DNA of 64,000 nucleotides from contig DAITBA010000020.1 in NCBI GenBank assembly GCA_036824005.1, positions 8,104-72,103 on the forward strand, in the 5' to 3' direction. Shown here piece by piece: positions 34,236-42,956 of this stretch; positions within the stretch are counted from its first letter, which is position 1, and each line of letters begins with the position of its first letter. The DNA comes from DAITBA01 sp036824005. GTDB lineage: Bacteria; Pseudomonadota; Gammaproteobacteria; Burkholderiales; Rhodocyclaceae. The notes beneath the pieces are model-generated. The model was not told the DNA's origin and did no database searches. It worked only from the letters and a program-made list of their open reading frames with translations. A program made the translations under genes and the position numbers.

Positions 34236-36620
34236 TTATACCCGCAACCTGGCGGACAGTTCCTCCCCCGCCACCTCGATCATCGTCGTCAGCGCCGTCT
34301 CCACCTCGGCATCTGCGAGCGTTCTTTCAGTATCTTGCATAACTACTCGAAACGCAAGACTTTTTTCTCCGGACACAACACCCTTTCCGGCATACAGGTC
34401 GAACAACTGGACATCCTGCACGAGCGCTGGCGCCGCGCGGCGCAGGCAGTCCAGCAGCGCCTGCGCGCTCACGTCCTGGCGCACGAGCAGGGCGATATCG
34501 CGCACTACTGCCGGAAAGCGTGACAGCTCCCGATAGCTCGGCAACGGTTGCCGCTCGAGCGGTCGCAGATCGAGCTCGAAGGCAACGGGGGCCGTGCCCA
34601 GCTCGTATTTCTGTACCCACTGGGGATGGATCTCGCCGATGACGCCGATCCGGCTGCCATCCAGGACGATGGCTGCCGAACGCCCGGGATGAAACGCTGG
34701 ATGTGCGACGCGTTCGTAGCGCGCCACGCGCGGGGCAAGAATCGCCTCCACGTCGGCCTTGATATCGAAGAAATCTACCTCACGCGTCGGCACTCCCCAT
34801 TGCTCCGTGACCGCTGGGCCGGCGCAAAGCGCCCCAAGCCGCAAAGGCTGATGGAACCCGGCCACGGCGTCGGCCGCCGCCTGCTGACTTGGCTCGCGAA
34901 GGAAGCAGCGCCCGACCTCAAACACGCGCACGCGATCGGTGCGCCTGCGCAGATTGGTCGCGAGATTGGCGACCAACCCGCCGATCAGGCTGGAGCGCAT
35001 GACGCTCATCTGGCTGGCGATCGGATTGCTCAGCACCACCATATCGCGGCTGGCGCAAAAATCCTGCTCCCATTCGCGGTCGACGAAGCTGAAATTGACC
35101 ACCTCCTGGTAGTCGCGCCCCACCAGCCGCATGCGCAGGACGGAGACGGAACGCCGTTGTTCCTCGGCGTGCGGCATGCCGGTCGGCGAGGCCGGAGTCG
35201 TTGCGGGAATGTTGTCGTAGCCGTGCAGCCGCGCCAGTTCCTCGATCAGGTCCTCCTCGATGCCAATGTCGAATCGATACGACGGCGGCGTGACGACGAA
35301 GTCCTCGCCTTCGCGCCGGAACTCGAAACCGAGCCCGCCGAGCAAGCGTTCGATCTGCCCGGCATCGAACCCGACTCCGAGCAGGCGCTGCGCCCGCGCC
35401 GGCCGCAGTCGCACCGGCGGCCGTTCGGGCAGGCGCGCTGCTGCTTCGGTGATTGGCCCAGCACGGCCGCCGCAGATGTCGACGATCAACTGCGTCGCCC
35501 GCTCGATGGCCCGGCGCGTTGCCGCGAAGTCGACACCGCGCTCGAACCGGTACGATGCGTCGCTGGAAAATCCGTAGCTGCGCGCCTTCCCCGCCACCGC
35601 CTCGGGGGCGAAGAAAGCGCTTTCGAGGAACAAATCCGTCGTCGTCGCGCCAATGCCACTGTCCTCGCCACCCATGATCCCGGCAAGGGCAAGGACGCGA
35701 GCCTCGTCGCAAATCAGCAGCGTGTCGGCGGAGGGATCGACGGTCTGTTCATTGAGCAGCAGCAGCTTCTCTCCGGGACGGGGAAAGCGCACATGGATGG
35801 CACCGGTGAGCTTGGCGTTGTCGAAGGCATGCAGCGGCTGCCCAAGCTCGAGCATGACGTAGTTGGTCACGTCGACCACGGCGCTGATGGAACGCACGCC
35901 ACTGCGCTCGAGCCGGCGCACCAGCCACGAGGGTGTCGGCGCAGCGGGATCGACGCCGCCTATTATCCGTCCGCAATAGCGCGGGCAGGCCTCAGGCGCA
36001 TCGAGTACGATGTCGCGCCGGGCATCGATACATGTCGCCGCCGCGCCAATTTCCGGCACACTCAGCGGCGCACCCGTCAGCGCCGCCACTTCGCGGGCGA
36101 TGCCGAGCAGGCTGAGGCAATCGCTACGATTGGGCGTGAGTTTCAAGGTAAACAGTTTGTCGTCGAGCCTGAGATGGTCGCGGATGTCGGCGCCCACGGG
36201 TGCATCGGCGGCGAGCGTCAGCAAGCCGGCATGGTCCTGCGACAGGCCCAGCTCGCGCGCTGAACAGAGCATGCCGAAGGATTCGACGCCACGCACCTTG
36301 GCCGCCTTGATCGACAGGCCGGGCAGCTCGGCCCCGACCAACGCGCAGGGCACCTTAATGCCCACCGCGGCATTGGGTGCGCCGCAGACGATCTGCAGCG
36401 CCTCGCCCTGCCCGGCGTCGACGCGACACAGCTTGAGCTTGTCGGCATTGGGATGTCTGTCGCAGGACAATATCTGCGCCACGACCACGCCGATGAACGC
36501 AGGCGCCACCGGCTGCTGGGCCTCGACTTCCAGACCGGCCATGGTCAACAGGTGCGCAAGTTCCCCGCTGGTGAGCGGCGGATTGACGAAAGTGCGCAGC
36601 CAGTGCTCGGAGAACTGCAT
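34236..36620 (-). CDS. pheT: Phenylalanyl-tRNA synthetase beta subunit
   Basis: A 794-residue protein of usual length. Domains in order: tRNA-binding EMAP-like (about 40-150, KLKLCRVDAGQGEALQIVCGAPNA), B3/B4 editing (about 210-380), B5 (about 400-470) and the FDX-ACB anticodon-binding domain at the C-terminus (YRELSRFPAVVRDIALLV). It forms the alpha2-beta2 enzyme with PheS, encoded 2 bases upstream. Start ATG at the boundary shown. Confidence 0.97.
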   Translation of the reverse strand: MQFSEHWLRTFVNPPLTSGELAHLLTMAGLEVEAQQPVAPAFIGVVVAQILSCDRHPNADKLKLCRVDAGQGEALQIVCGAPNAAVGIKVPCALVGAELPGLSIKAAKVRGVESFGMLCSARELGLSQDHAGLLTLAADAPVGADIRDHLRLDDKLFTLKLTPNRSDCLSLLGIAREVAALTGAPLSVPEIGAAATCIDARRDIVLDAPEACPRYCGRIIGGVDPAAPTPSWLVRRLERSGVRSISAVVDVTNYVMLELGQPLHAFDNAKLTGAIHVRFPRPGEKLLLLNEQTVDPSADTLLICDEARVLALAGIMGGEDSGIGATTTDLFLESAFFAPEAVAGKARSYGFSSDASYRFERGVDFAATRRAIERATQLIVDICGGRAGPITEAAARLPERPPVRLRPARAQRLLGVGFDAGQIERLLGGLGFEFRREGEDFVVTPPSYRFDIGIEEDLIEELARLHGYDNIPATTPASPTGMPHAEEQRRSVSVLRMRLVGRDYQEVVNFSFVDREWEQDFCASRDMVVLSNPIASQMSVMRSSLIGGLVANLATNLRRRTDRVRVFEVGRCFLREPSQQAAADAVAGFHQPLRLGALCAGPAVTEQWGVPTREVDFFDIKADVEAILAPRVARYERVAHPAFHPGRSAAIVLDGSRIGVIGEIHPQWVQKYELGTAPVAFELDLRPLERQPLPSYRELSRFPAVVRDIALLVRQDVSAQALLDCLRRAAPALVQDVQLFDLYAGKGVVSGEKSLAFRVVMQDTERTLADAEVETALTTMIEVAGEELSARLRV

Positions 36621-36622
36621 GT

Positions 36623-37648
36623 TTATCTGAATTGACTCAGGAAGCGCAAGTCGCCGTCATAAAATAGGCGCAAATCGTTGATGCCATAGCGAAGCATGGT
36701 GAGCCGGTCCGGGCCCATGCCAAAAGCGAAACCCTGATAGCGCTCACTGTCGATGCCCACGTGCCGTAGCACGTTGGGATGAACCATGCCGCTGCCGGCC
36801 ACCTCGAGCCATCCGGAATGGCTGCACACGCGGCAGCCTTTGCCGTCGCAGAAGACACAGCCCATGTCCACCTCCGCCGAAGGTTCAGTGAACGGGAAGA
36901 ACGACGGACGGAAGCGCACGCGCAGATCGTCCTTTTCGAAGAAGCGGCGCAGAAACTCTGCCAACACGCCCTTGAGATCGGCGAAGCTGACCGTTTCGTC
37001 CACCCACAGTCCCTCCACCTGATGAAACATGGGTGAATGGGTGGCATCGGAGTCGACGCGGTAGACGCGCCCCGGCGCGATCGTCTTGATCGGCGGCTTG
37101 TGCTGTTGCATGTAGCGCACCTGGATCGGCGAGGTATGGGTGCGCAGCAGAAGTCCCGGCGCGTTCTCGATGTAGAACGTGTCATGCATGGAACGCGCCG
37201 GATGGTTCTCGGGCGTGTTCAATGCAGTGAAGTTGTGGAAGTCGGTTTCGATCTCCGGTCCGTCGGCCACGTCGAAGCCGATGGAGCGGAACAGCGCTTC
37301 GATGCGCTCCAGGGTCCGGGTTGCCGGATGGAGCCCGCCGACGCCCAGACCGCGGCCCGGGAGCGTGACGTCGAGCGCCTCCTCGCGCAGGCGCGACTCC
37401 AAGGCAGTGCGCTTGAGCGCCTGCCGCCGGGACTCCAGCGCCGCCTCGATCTTCTCCTTGGCGCTGTTGATCGCCGCCCCGGCGGCACGGCGATCCTCCG
37501 GCGACAGCTTGGCCAGTCCCTTGAGCAGTTCGGTCAGCGAACCGCTCTTGCCCAGGAAACCCGCCTTTGCTTTCTCAAGCTGTGCGGCATCGTCGATCGC
37601 CGCAAACTCGGCAGCAGCGCGCGAAACCAGTTGCTCGACGTCGTTCAT
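36623..37648 (-). CDS. pheS: Phenylalanyl-tRNA synthetase alpha subunit
   Basis: A 341-residue class II synthetase subunit with an N-terminal coiled coil (1-90) and the catalytic core: PENHPARSMHDTFYI, FHQVEGLWVDE (motif 2 region), RFRPSFFPFTEPSAEVDM and FAFGMGPDRLTMLRYGI (motif 3). It charges tRNA-Phe. A hairpin AAGGCGGCC...GGCCGCGCCTT (37657-37680 on the minus strand) lies just before the start. It heads the pheST pair downstream of rplT. Confidence 0.97.
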   Translation of the reverse strand: MNDVEQLVSRAAAEFAAIDDAAQLEKAKAGFLGKSGSLTELLKGLAKLSPEDRRAAGAAINSAKEKIEAALESRRQALKRTALESRLREEALDVTLPGRGLGVGGLHPATRTLERIEALFRSIGFDVADGPEIETDFHNFTALNTPENHPARSMHDTFYIENAPGLLLRTHTSPIQVRYMQQHKPPIKTIAPGRVYRVDSDATHSPMFHQVEGLWVDETVSFADLKGVLAEFLRRFFEKDDLRVRFRPSFFPFTEPSAEVDMGCVFCDGKGCRVCSHSGWLEVAGSGMVHPNVLRHVGIDSERYQGFAFGMGPDRLTMLRYGINDLRLFYDGDLRFLSQFR

Positions 37649-37781
37649 GACTCAACTTACACAAGGCGCGGCCAAATGGCCGCCTTAGTGCAGGGCCGGA
37701 TCATCGACAGAACCGAACCATGCGGCACGGCCAACGGCAGGCGGAGACCGACGGTTCGGGCCTCCCTCCTCCGGCGTCCGG

Positions 37782-38141
37782 CTATGTAGCGAGCTTTGCC
37801 TTAGCCTGGTTGGCGATCTGGGCAAATGCAGGCTTATCGAACACCGCCAGATCGGCGAGCACCTTGCGATCCACCTCGATCTCCGCCTTCTTGAGGCCGT
37901 TTATGAGCAGGCTGTAGTTCAGTCCCAGTTCCCGGGCTGCAGCGTTGATGCGGGCAATCCACAGGGAACGAAACTGGCGTTTGCGCTGGCGGCGATCGCG
38001 ATAGGCATACTGCCCCGCCTTCATCACCGCTTCTTTGGCGATCCGATATACGCTATTGCGACGACCGCGATAGCCCTTCGCCTGGTCGAGTACCTTCTTA
38101 TGACGAGCGCGAGCCGTCACACCGCGTTTGACGCGTGGCAT
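37782..38141 (-). CDS. rplT: 50S ribosomal protein L20
   Basis: A 119-residue basic protein of standard length (MPRVKRGVTARARHKKVLDQ). It binds 23S rRNA early in assembly and in E. coli represses its own operon. Part of infC-rpmI-rplT. Confidence 0.98.
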   Translation of the reverse strand: MPRVKRGVTARARHKKVLDQAKGYRGRRNSVYRIAKEAVMKAGQYAYRDRRQRKRQFRSLWIARINAAARELGLNYSLLINGLKKAEIEVDRKVLADLAVFDKPAFAQIANQAKAKLAT

Positions 38142-38153
38142 GGCAGACCTCCG

Positions 38154-38351
38154 TTATGCGTAGGGGAGCATCGAGCGAACCTGCTGCACGTCCGAGGCAC
38201 GTACCTCGGTCACGCCGCGCAGGTGGCGCTTCGACTTCGTGGTTTTCTTGGTCAGGATGTGGCGCTTGAACGCCTGCGAGCGCTTGATACTGCCGCCCGG
38301 GCGGACCCTGAAGCGCTTGGCTGCGCCCTTCTTCGACTTCATCTTCGGCAT
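38154..38351 (-). CDS. rpmI: 50S ribosomal protein L35
   Basis: A 65-residue protein of standard length and sequence (MPKMKSKKGAAKRFRVRPGG). Starts 135 bases after infC ends and 12 bases before rplT. Confidence 0.98.
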   Translation of the reverse strand: MPKMKSKKGAAKRFRVRPGGSIKRSQAFKRHILTKKTTKSKRHLRGVTEVRASDVQQVRSMLPYA

Positions 38352-38486
38352 TTGCGAACTCCAGTGTTATCACATGGCACCAGGTGGCTCTCCGGCTGAG
38401 AGCGCTTCGACGACCCGTAGCCACTTGTCACATCCCCCACTGCCGAGAGGCACCCTCTTTGCCGCCGAGCTCAGGGGAAGAACTGC

Positions 38487-39020
38487 TCAGTGCTTCTTCT
38501 TGTTCGGCGCCAGCACCATGACGAGTTGGCGCCCTTCCATCTTCGGGAACTGCTCCACCGTACCGTAGGGCTCCAGGTCAGCCTTTACCCGCTCGAGCAG
38601 GCGCACACCGAATTCCTGGTGGGCCATCTCCCGGCCACGAAATCGCAGCGTAACCTTGGTCTTATCGCCTTCCTGCAGGAAGCGCACCAGATTGCGCAAC
38701 TTGATCTGGTAGTCGCCTTCGTCGGTGCCCGGCCGGAACTTGATCTCCTTGACCTGAATCTGCTTCTGCTTGAGCTTGGCCTCGTGGGCCTTCTTCGCCT
38801 CGTGGTACTTGAACTTGCCGTAATCCATCAACCGGCAGACTGGCGGTTTCGCCAGCGGCGCAATCTCGACAAGATCCACGCCGGCCTCCTCGGCCATCCT
38901 CAGCGCTGCCTGAACCGTTACGATCCCGACTTGTTCGCCCGCTTCTCCGATCAATCGGATTTCCGGCGCGTTGATTTCTTCGTTTAAACGCTGCGCCCTG
39001 CTGCTGGTCTGCTGTGCGAT
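38487..39020 (-). CDS. infC: Translation initiation factor IF-3, rare ATC start
   Basis: A 177-residue protein. No ATG, GTG or TTG yields the full N-terminus; the only fitting start is ATC at 39018-39020, 9 bases after GGAG, giving I-A-Q-Q-T-S then RLNEEINAPEIRLIGEAGEQVG. The first TTG, at 38954, would lose the first 22 residues. infC is known to use rare start codons (ATT, ATC) that IF-3 itself discriminates against, giving autoregulation. The C-terminal domain has VKEIKFRPGTDEGDYQIK and LRFRGREMAHQE. It follows thrS by 27 bases. Confidence 0.95.
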   Translation of the reverse strand: MAQQTSSRAQRLNEEINAPEIRLIGEAGEQVGIVTVQAALRMAEEAGVDLVEIAPLAKPPVCRLMDYGKFKYHEAKKAHEAKLKQKQIQVKEIKFRPGTDEGDYQIKLRNLVRFLQEGDKTKVTLRFRGREMAHQEFGVRLLERVKADLEPYGTVEQFPKMEGRQLVMVLAPNKKKH

Positions 39021-39047
39021 GGTCTGCGTCTCCTCGAAAACAAAAAA

Positions 39048-40964
39048 TCAAGCCGTGCCCGCCCGCTCGTCGCGTTCGCGTCGAACTAACTCTAGGAACG
39101 CATCGAGGGACATCTGCCCAAGGTCCTTCCCACCCCGGGCACGCACGGCCACCATTGTGGCGGCTTTCTCCTTGTCGCCCACGACCAGGAGATAGGGCCG
39201 CCTATGCATGCTATGTTCTCGTATTTTATAGTTAATTTTCTCGTTGCGCAAATCTGCATCAGCGCGGAAGCCGGCGTCACGCAGGCGCGCCGCAACATTG
39301 CCGGCATAGCCCGCCTGCGCCTCCGAGATGTTCATCACGACCGCCTGCACCGGTGACAGCCAGAGCGGAAAGGCGCCGGCGTGGTGCTCGATCAGGATGC
39401 CGATGAAGCGCTCGAGCGATCCCAGAATGGCACGATGCAACATCACGGGCGTCTTGCGGGTGTTGTCCTCCGCGACGTATTCCGCACCCAGCCTGCCCGG
39501 CAGCGCAAAGTCGAGCTGCAGTGTGCCGCACTGCCAGACTCGACTCAGGCAGTCTTTGAGCGAGAACTCGATCTTCGGCCCGTAGAACGCGCCTTCGCCG
39601 GGCTGCAGCTCGTACTTCAGTCCTTTGGCGTCGAGGGCCTGCGCCAGCGCCGCTTCGGCACGATCCCAGGTGTCATCAGCGCCGATGCGCTTCTCCGGAC
39701 GCGTGGACAACTTGACCAGGATCTCGTCGAAGCCGAAATCGGCGTAGACCTTACGCAACAGGTCGATAAAGGCAAGCGACTCACCCAGGACCTGATCCTC
39801 GGTGCAGAAGATGTGCGCGTCGTCCTGCACGAAACCGCGCACGCGCATGATGCCGTGCAGGGCACCCGAAGGCTCATTACGATGGCATGATCCGAACTCA
39901 GCCAGGCGCAGCGGCAGATCGCGGTAACTCTTGATACCCTGGTTGAATATCTGGATGTGCCCCGGGCAGTTCATCGGCTTGACGGCGTAATCCCGCTCCT
40001 CGGCCGTGGTCGTAAACATGTTTTCGGCATACATCTGCCAATGGCCGGAGCGCTCCCAGAGGCTGCGTTCCATGACTTGCGGCGTGCGCACCTCGCGGTA
40101 ACCGTGCTCGCGCAGCAGGCAACGCATGTACTGTTCGATTTCCTGCCAGACGATCCAGCCGTGGGGATGCCAGAACACCATCCCCGGCGCTTCCTCCTGA
40201 AGATGGAATAGATCGAGCTGGCGGCCGATGCGTCGGTGATCGCGCTTTTCCGCCTCCTCCAGCATGTGAAGGTAGGCGTCCTGCTCCTCCTTCTTCGCCC
40301 ACGCCGTGCCGTATATTCGCTGCAGCATCTCGTTGCGCGAATCGCCCCGCCAGTAGGCGCCGGCGACTTTCATCAGCTTGAAGACCTTGAGCCGGCCCAT
40401 CGACGGAACGTGAGGTCCGCGGCAAAGATCGACGAAATCCCCCTCGCGATAGACGGACACCTCTTCACCGGCGGGAATCGAGCCGACAATTTCCGCCTTG
40501 TAGTGCTCGCCGATACTCTTGAAGAACTCCACCGCCTTGTCCCGCGCCCAAACCTCGCGTACCACCGGAAAGTCTTTCTTCGCCAGCTCGTGCATGCGCT
40601 GCTCGATCCGGGACAGATCCTCCGGCGTGAAAGGACGCTTGTAGGAGAAATCGTAGTAGAAGCCGTTTTCGATCACCGGTCCGATCGTCACTTGGGCATC
40701 GGGAAACAGCTCCTTCACGGCATAGGCAAGCAAATGCGCCGTCGAGTGGCGCAGAACCTCCAGTCCCTCCGCGTCCTTGTCCGTGATGATTGCGAGCGAG
40801 GCGTCGCTGTCCATGCGCGCGGACGTATCGACCAGCCGACCGTTCACTTTCCCCGCCAGCGCCGCTTTCGCCAGCCCAGGGCCGATCGAGGCGGCGACTT
40901 CGGCGACCGATACTGAGCCATCAAAGGATCGGACGGCACCGTCCGGCAACGTGATCTTCGGCAT
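39048..40964 (-). CDS. thrS: Threonyl-tRNA synthetase
   Basis: A 638-residue class II synthetase: TGS domain (1-61), the editing/SAD domain (about 65-225, with HSTAHLLAYA), the catalytic core with KPMNCPGHIQIF and RLAEFGSCHRNEPSGALHGIMRVRGFVQDDAH, and the C-terminal anticodon domain. It charges tRNA-Thr and is first gene of the thrS-infC-rpmI-rplT-pheST-ihfA series. A strong terminator-like hairpin ends about 17 bases before its ATG, so transcription must either read through it or be initiated inside it. Confidence 0.97.
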   Translation of the reverse strand: MPKITLPDGAVRSFDGSVSVAEVAASIGPGLAKAALAGKVNGRLVDTSARMDSDASLAIITDKDAEGLEVLRHSTAHLLAYAVKELFPDAQVTIGPVIENGFYYDFSYKRPFTPEDLSRIEQRMHELAKKDFPVVREVWARDKAVEFFKSIGEHYKAEIVGSIPAGEEVSVYREGDFVDLCRGPHVPSMGRLKVFKLMKVAGAYWRGDSRNEMLQRIYGTAWAKKEEQDAYLHMLEEAEKRDHRRIGRQLDLFHLQEEAPGMVFWHPHGWIVWQEIEQYMRCLLREHGYREVRTPQVMERSLWERSGHWQMYAENMFTTTAEERDYAVKPMNCPGHIQIFNQGIKSYRDLPLRLAEFGSCHRNEPSGALHGIMRVRGFVQDDAHIFCTEDQVLGESLAFIDLLRKVYADFGFDEILVKLSTRPEKRIGADDTWDRAEAALAQALDAKGLKYELQPGEGAFYGPKIEFSLKDCLSRVWQCGTLQLDFALPGRLGAEYVAEDNTRKTPVMLHRAILGSLERFIGILIEHHAGAFPLWLSPVQAVVMNISEAQAGYAGNVAARLRDAGFRADADLRNEKINYKIREHSMHRRPYLLVVGDKEKAATMVAVRARGGKDLGQMSLDAFLELVRRERDERAGTA

Positions 40965-40981
40965 GGCAAACTCATCTCCGG

Positions 40982-41010
40982 CAAAAAAAAAGTGCGGCCG
41001 AGCCGCACTT
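40982..41010 (-). terminator. Terminator directly upstream of thrS (possible attenuator)
   Basis: Read on the minus strand, AAGTGCGGC (41010-41002) pairs with GCCGCACTT (40998-40990) around a TCG loop and is followed by a run of eight or more T. The run ends 18 bases before the thrS ATG, leaving no room for a promoter between them. It may simply terminate the tRNA-Val transcript, or may control thrS. Confidence 0.8.
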
Positions 41011-41034
41011 CTTCGTAATCGAGGGCGAACCCGT

Positions 41035-41079
41035 TCAGTTCTGACGCAGCAGGGATGTCTTGCAAGTTCGCGGTGTCAT
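41035..41079 (-). promoter_or_regulatory. Candidate threonine leader peptide before thrS
   Basis: An ATG at 41079 opens a 14-codon frame, M-T-P-R-T-C-K-T-S-L-L-R-Q-N-stop, with three Thr codons (ACA, ACT, ACA). An AAAGGG ribosome site lies about 9 bases before it. It ends 25 bases before the thrS terminator hairpin. Part of it (GCGAAC) can pair with GUUCGC after its stop. No convincing antiterminator helix was found, so the attenuator reading is tentative. Confidence 0.35.
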
Positions 41080-41116
41080 AACCCGAGGCCCTTTCGATGC
41101 CTTTGCGTGGAAGCCG

Positions 41117-41193
41117 TGGTAGGCGCGATTGGACTCGAACCAACGACCCCTACCATGTCAAGGTAGTGCTCTAACCAGCTGAGCTACGCGCCT
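41117..41193 (-). tRNA. tRNA-Val (anticodon GAC)
   Basis: A 77-base tRNA. AGGCGCG pairs with CGCGCCT. The anticodon arm is CTACC-TTGACAT-GGTAG, giving GAC. The T-arm is TCGTTGGTTCGAGTCC and CCA is encoded at 41117-41119. It lies on the same strand as thrS, 152 bases away, and has its own promoter. Confidence 0.97.
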
Positions 41194-41204
41194 AGAAGAG
41201 CAGC

Positions 41205-41233
41205 ATTCTAGCCAAAGGCGGCGGGCAACACAA
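41205..41233 (-). promoter_or_regulatory. Promoter of tRNA-Val
   Basis: On the minus strand TTGTGT (41228-41233) and TAGAAT (41205-41210) are 17 bases apart; start would fall about 5 bases before the tRNA. Confidence 0.6.
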
Positions 41234-41249
41234 CCGAGACGCGCGCCGT

Positions 41250-41504
41250 TCAGCCGCGCAAGTCGAGGATCGCGCTTCTAATGCTCTCCAGCTCCTGGCG
41301 CGGATTCTCGTACCGGCCGTACTCGTGGCTCGTCCTGGCATACCAGTAACGGCTGTTCGATGCGTCGCCCTCGATCTTGTGCAACACGGCGTGGATCCAG
41401 CAGGACAGCTCATCGGAGCGCACCTGCACGATCACATGGGCGCGATCCCACTCGCCGGCCAGGGCGGCGTCGATGGCTTCGATACGGGGGTCGTCTGTCT
41501 GCAT
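41250..41504 (-). CDS. Small conserved protein of unknown function
   Basis: An 84-residue acidic protein with no signal peptide or membrane helix. The middle, LSCWIHAVLHKIEGDASNSRYWYAR, looks like a conserved core (Trp, His, Glu, Asp and the SRYWYAR end), consistent with a small protein family seen in Proteobacteria. Function is unknown. It lies between the exonuclease gene and tRNA-Val on the same strand. Confidence 0.75.
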   Translation of the reverse strand: MQTDDPRIEAIDAALAGEWDRAHVIVQVRSDELSCWIHAVLHKIEGDASNSRYWYARTSHEYGRYENPRQELESIRSAILDLRG

Positions 41505-41549
41505 GGCGGCGCTTGCTCAATCTGAATGCTTCGTCCGGGACATCCTCGG

Positions 41550-42326
41550 TCACGCCGGCCAGTGTTCGAGAAAGGTCCGCCAATGCGGTTGCTTGAGCGC
41601 GGCAAGCGTCGAGCGAGTGTGCTCGCACTCCCGGGCATAGGCATCGCGGCCGAGAACGCCACGCATGCACTGAAAGCGCAGAAAGACGAGGAAGGTATTG
41701 ACCACGTCCGTCTCGCAATAGTTGCGGATCTCAGCGATCTCTCCGGCGCGATAGGCGGACCACACCTCGGAGCCGTCCATTCCCAGTTTGCCCGGAAATC
41801 CAATCAGCTTCGCCAGTTCGTCGAGCGGCGCGTTGGCCCGCGGCTGATACAGGGCGAGCAAATCCATGAGGTCGAGATGGCGCGTGTGGTAACGGCTGAT
41901 GTAGTTGTTCCACTTGAATTCGCGGTCGTCCTCGCCCATGTCCCAGTAGCGGGGCGCGGAAACACCATGGATGAGGCCGCGATAATGCAGCACCGGCAGG
42001 TCGAAGCCGCCGCCGTTCCACGACACCAGTTGCGGCGTGTACTTCTCGATGCCGTCGAAGAAACGTTGAATGATCTCGCCCTCTCCCGACTCCGGCTCTG
42101 CCAGCGACCAGACACGGAACTGGCGCTCGTCGCGCATGGCGCAAGACACCACCAGGACGCGCTGCAGATGCAGGGGCAGAAAGTCGTTACCCGTAGCGGC
42201 GCGCCGTTTCTGGAACGCCAACTCGGCGACCTCGTCATCGCTCAGCGACGCATCGAGCCCGTAGAGCAGGCGCAGGCCGGCCACATCCGGCACCGTCTCG
42301 ATGTCGAAGACGAGTGTCGGCGTCAT
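41550..42326 (-). CDS. Predicted 3'-5' exonuclease of the DnaQ/PolB-like type
   Basis: A 258-residue protein starting at the ATG 42326. It opens TLVFDIETVPD (ExoI DxE), has SWNGGGFDLPVL (ExoII region) and later EIRNYCETDVVNTFLVFLRFQ (ExoIII, Tyr/Asp), the layout of the PF10108-type RNase H-fold exonucleases. The natural substrate is unknown; a DNA proofreading- or repair-like role is inferred. Its start overlaps the end of ydbL by 4 bases, placing it in the ydbH operon. Confidence 0.88.
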   Translation of the reverse strand: MTPTLVFDIETVPDVAGLRLLYGLDASLSDDEVAELAFQKRRAATGNDFLPLHLQRVLVVSCAMRDERQFRVWSLAEPESGEGEIIQRFFDGIEKYTPQLVSWNGGGFDLPVLHYRGLIHGVSAPRYWDMGEDDREFKWNNYISRYHTRHLDLMDLLALYQPRANAPLDELAKLIGFPGKLGMDGSEVWSAYRAGEIAEIRNYCETDVVNTFLVFLRFQCMRGVLGRDAYARECEHTRSTLAALKQPHWRTFLEHWPA

Positions 42327-42742
42327 TTCCGGACCCAAGCCCCGCCAGCACCCTGCACGTACCAGCCGGGCTGGGCCTTGTCGACCCAACGCTGGGCAAA
42401 GGTGTTGCGGACGTCGGCCTCCCACTCCGGATGGCCGTTGGCGCGGGCAATTTCCCGGTACAGCGCAGCGCGATCGCTGTTCTCCGAGGAGATCAGGGCC
42501 GACACTGCCTGGCGCTGGGCCAACGGCACAGCGTTGGCATCGCGCAGCTCGATGCGCCCGTCGCCGGTCAATCCGACTGCCCCAGACCCGAAGTGCGGCG
42601 CAAGCTGAGTGTGACGCTGCTGCATTGCCGCCTTGAGCGCCGCAATCGCCGGCGTGTTGATCTCCAGATTGCCCTGGGCCGCCAGCGTCCCCGCCGCCAG
42701 CAGCAGCGCCAGCGCCAGCAGCGCACGAATTGTCGCGGTCAT
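42323..42742 (-). CDS. ydbL: YdbL-family (DUF1318) periplasmic protein
   Basis: A 139-residue secreted protein; ATG 42742 opens a signal peptide (MTATIRALLALALLLAAGTL, cleavage after AAQ). The remainder has LKAAMQQRHTQLAPHFGSGAVGLTGDGRIELRD and ends DKAQPGWYVQGAGGAWVRK, the DUF1318 pattern. It belongs with YnbE and YdbH, encoded upstream. In E. coli YdbH is an AsmA-like protein that helps carry phospholipids to the outer membrane, with YnbE and YdbL as partners. Function here follows by homology. Confidence 0.88.
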   Translation of the reverse strand: MTATIRALLALALLLAAGTLAAQGNLEINTPAIAALKAAMQQRHTQLAPHFGSGAVGLTGDGRIELRDANAVPLAQRQAVSALISSENSDRAALYREIARANGHPEWEADVRNTFAQRWVDKAQPGWYVQGAGGAWVRK

Positions 42743-42752
42743 ACCCTGCTCC

Positions 42753-42944
42753 TCATTGGGCCGGGGTGGGTGCCGGCTGCTCCGGCTTTTTTGCCCCGTC
42801 CTTCTGCAACTGCCATACCTCATCGATAATCTTGTCGGCAGCCTTCTCGGCAGCAGCGGCCGGGAAGTAGATGTTGATGGTGACACAGGCGCCGAGCGCG
42901 AGCGCCAGTGCCCCCACGGCAATTCCAGGCGGTTTGATGTTCAT
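42753..42944 (-). CDS. ynbE: YnbE-like small lipoprotein
   Basis: A 63-residue protein with a lipobox ending at Cys20 (LALGACVTINIYFP) and a C-terminal tail rich in Lys, Pro and Gln. This is the YnbE family, an outer-membrane lipoprotein that pairs with YdbH to bridge the periplasm. The size matches. It lies 10 bases from ydbL and 12 from ydbH. Confidence 0.9.
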   Translation of the reverse strand: MNIKPPGIAVGALALALGACVTINIYFPAAAAEKAADKIIDEVWQLQKDGAKKPEQPAPTPAQ

Positions 42945-42956
42945 CGTCTCGACAGC

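Noticed and set aside
34548..36263. 571-residue plus-strand frame opposite pheT
   Set aside because: An antisense shadow in GC-rich sequence; no domain-like content, while pheT is certain.
37657..37680. Hairpin before pheS as a Phe attenuator
   Set aside because: No Phe-rich leader peptide and no T-run follow it.
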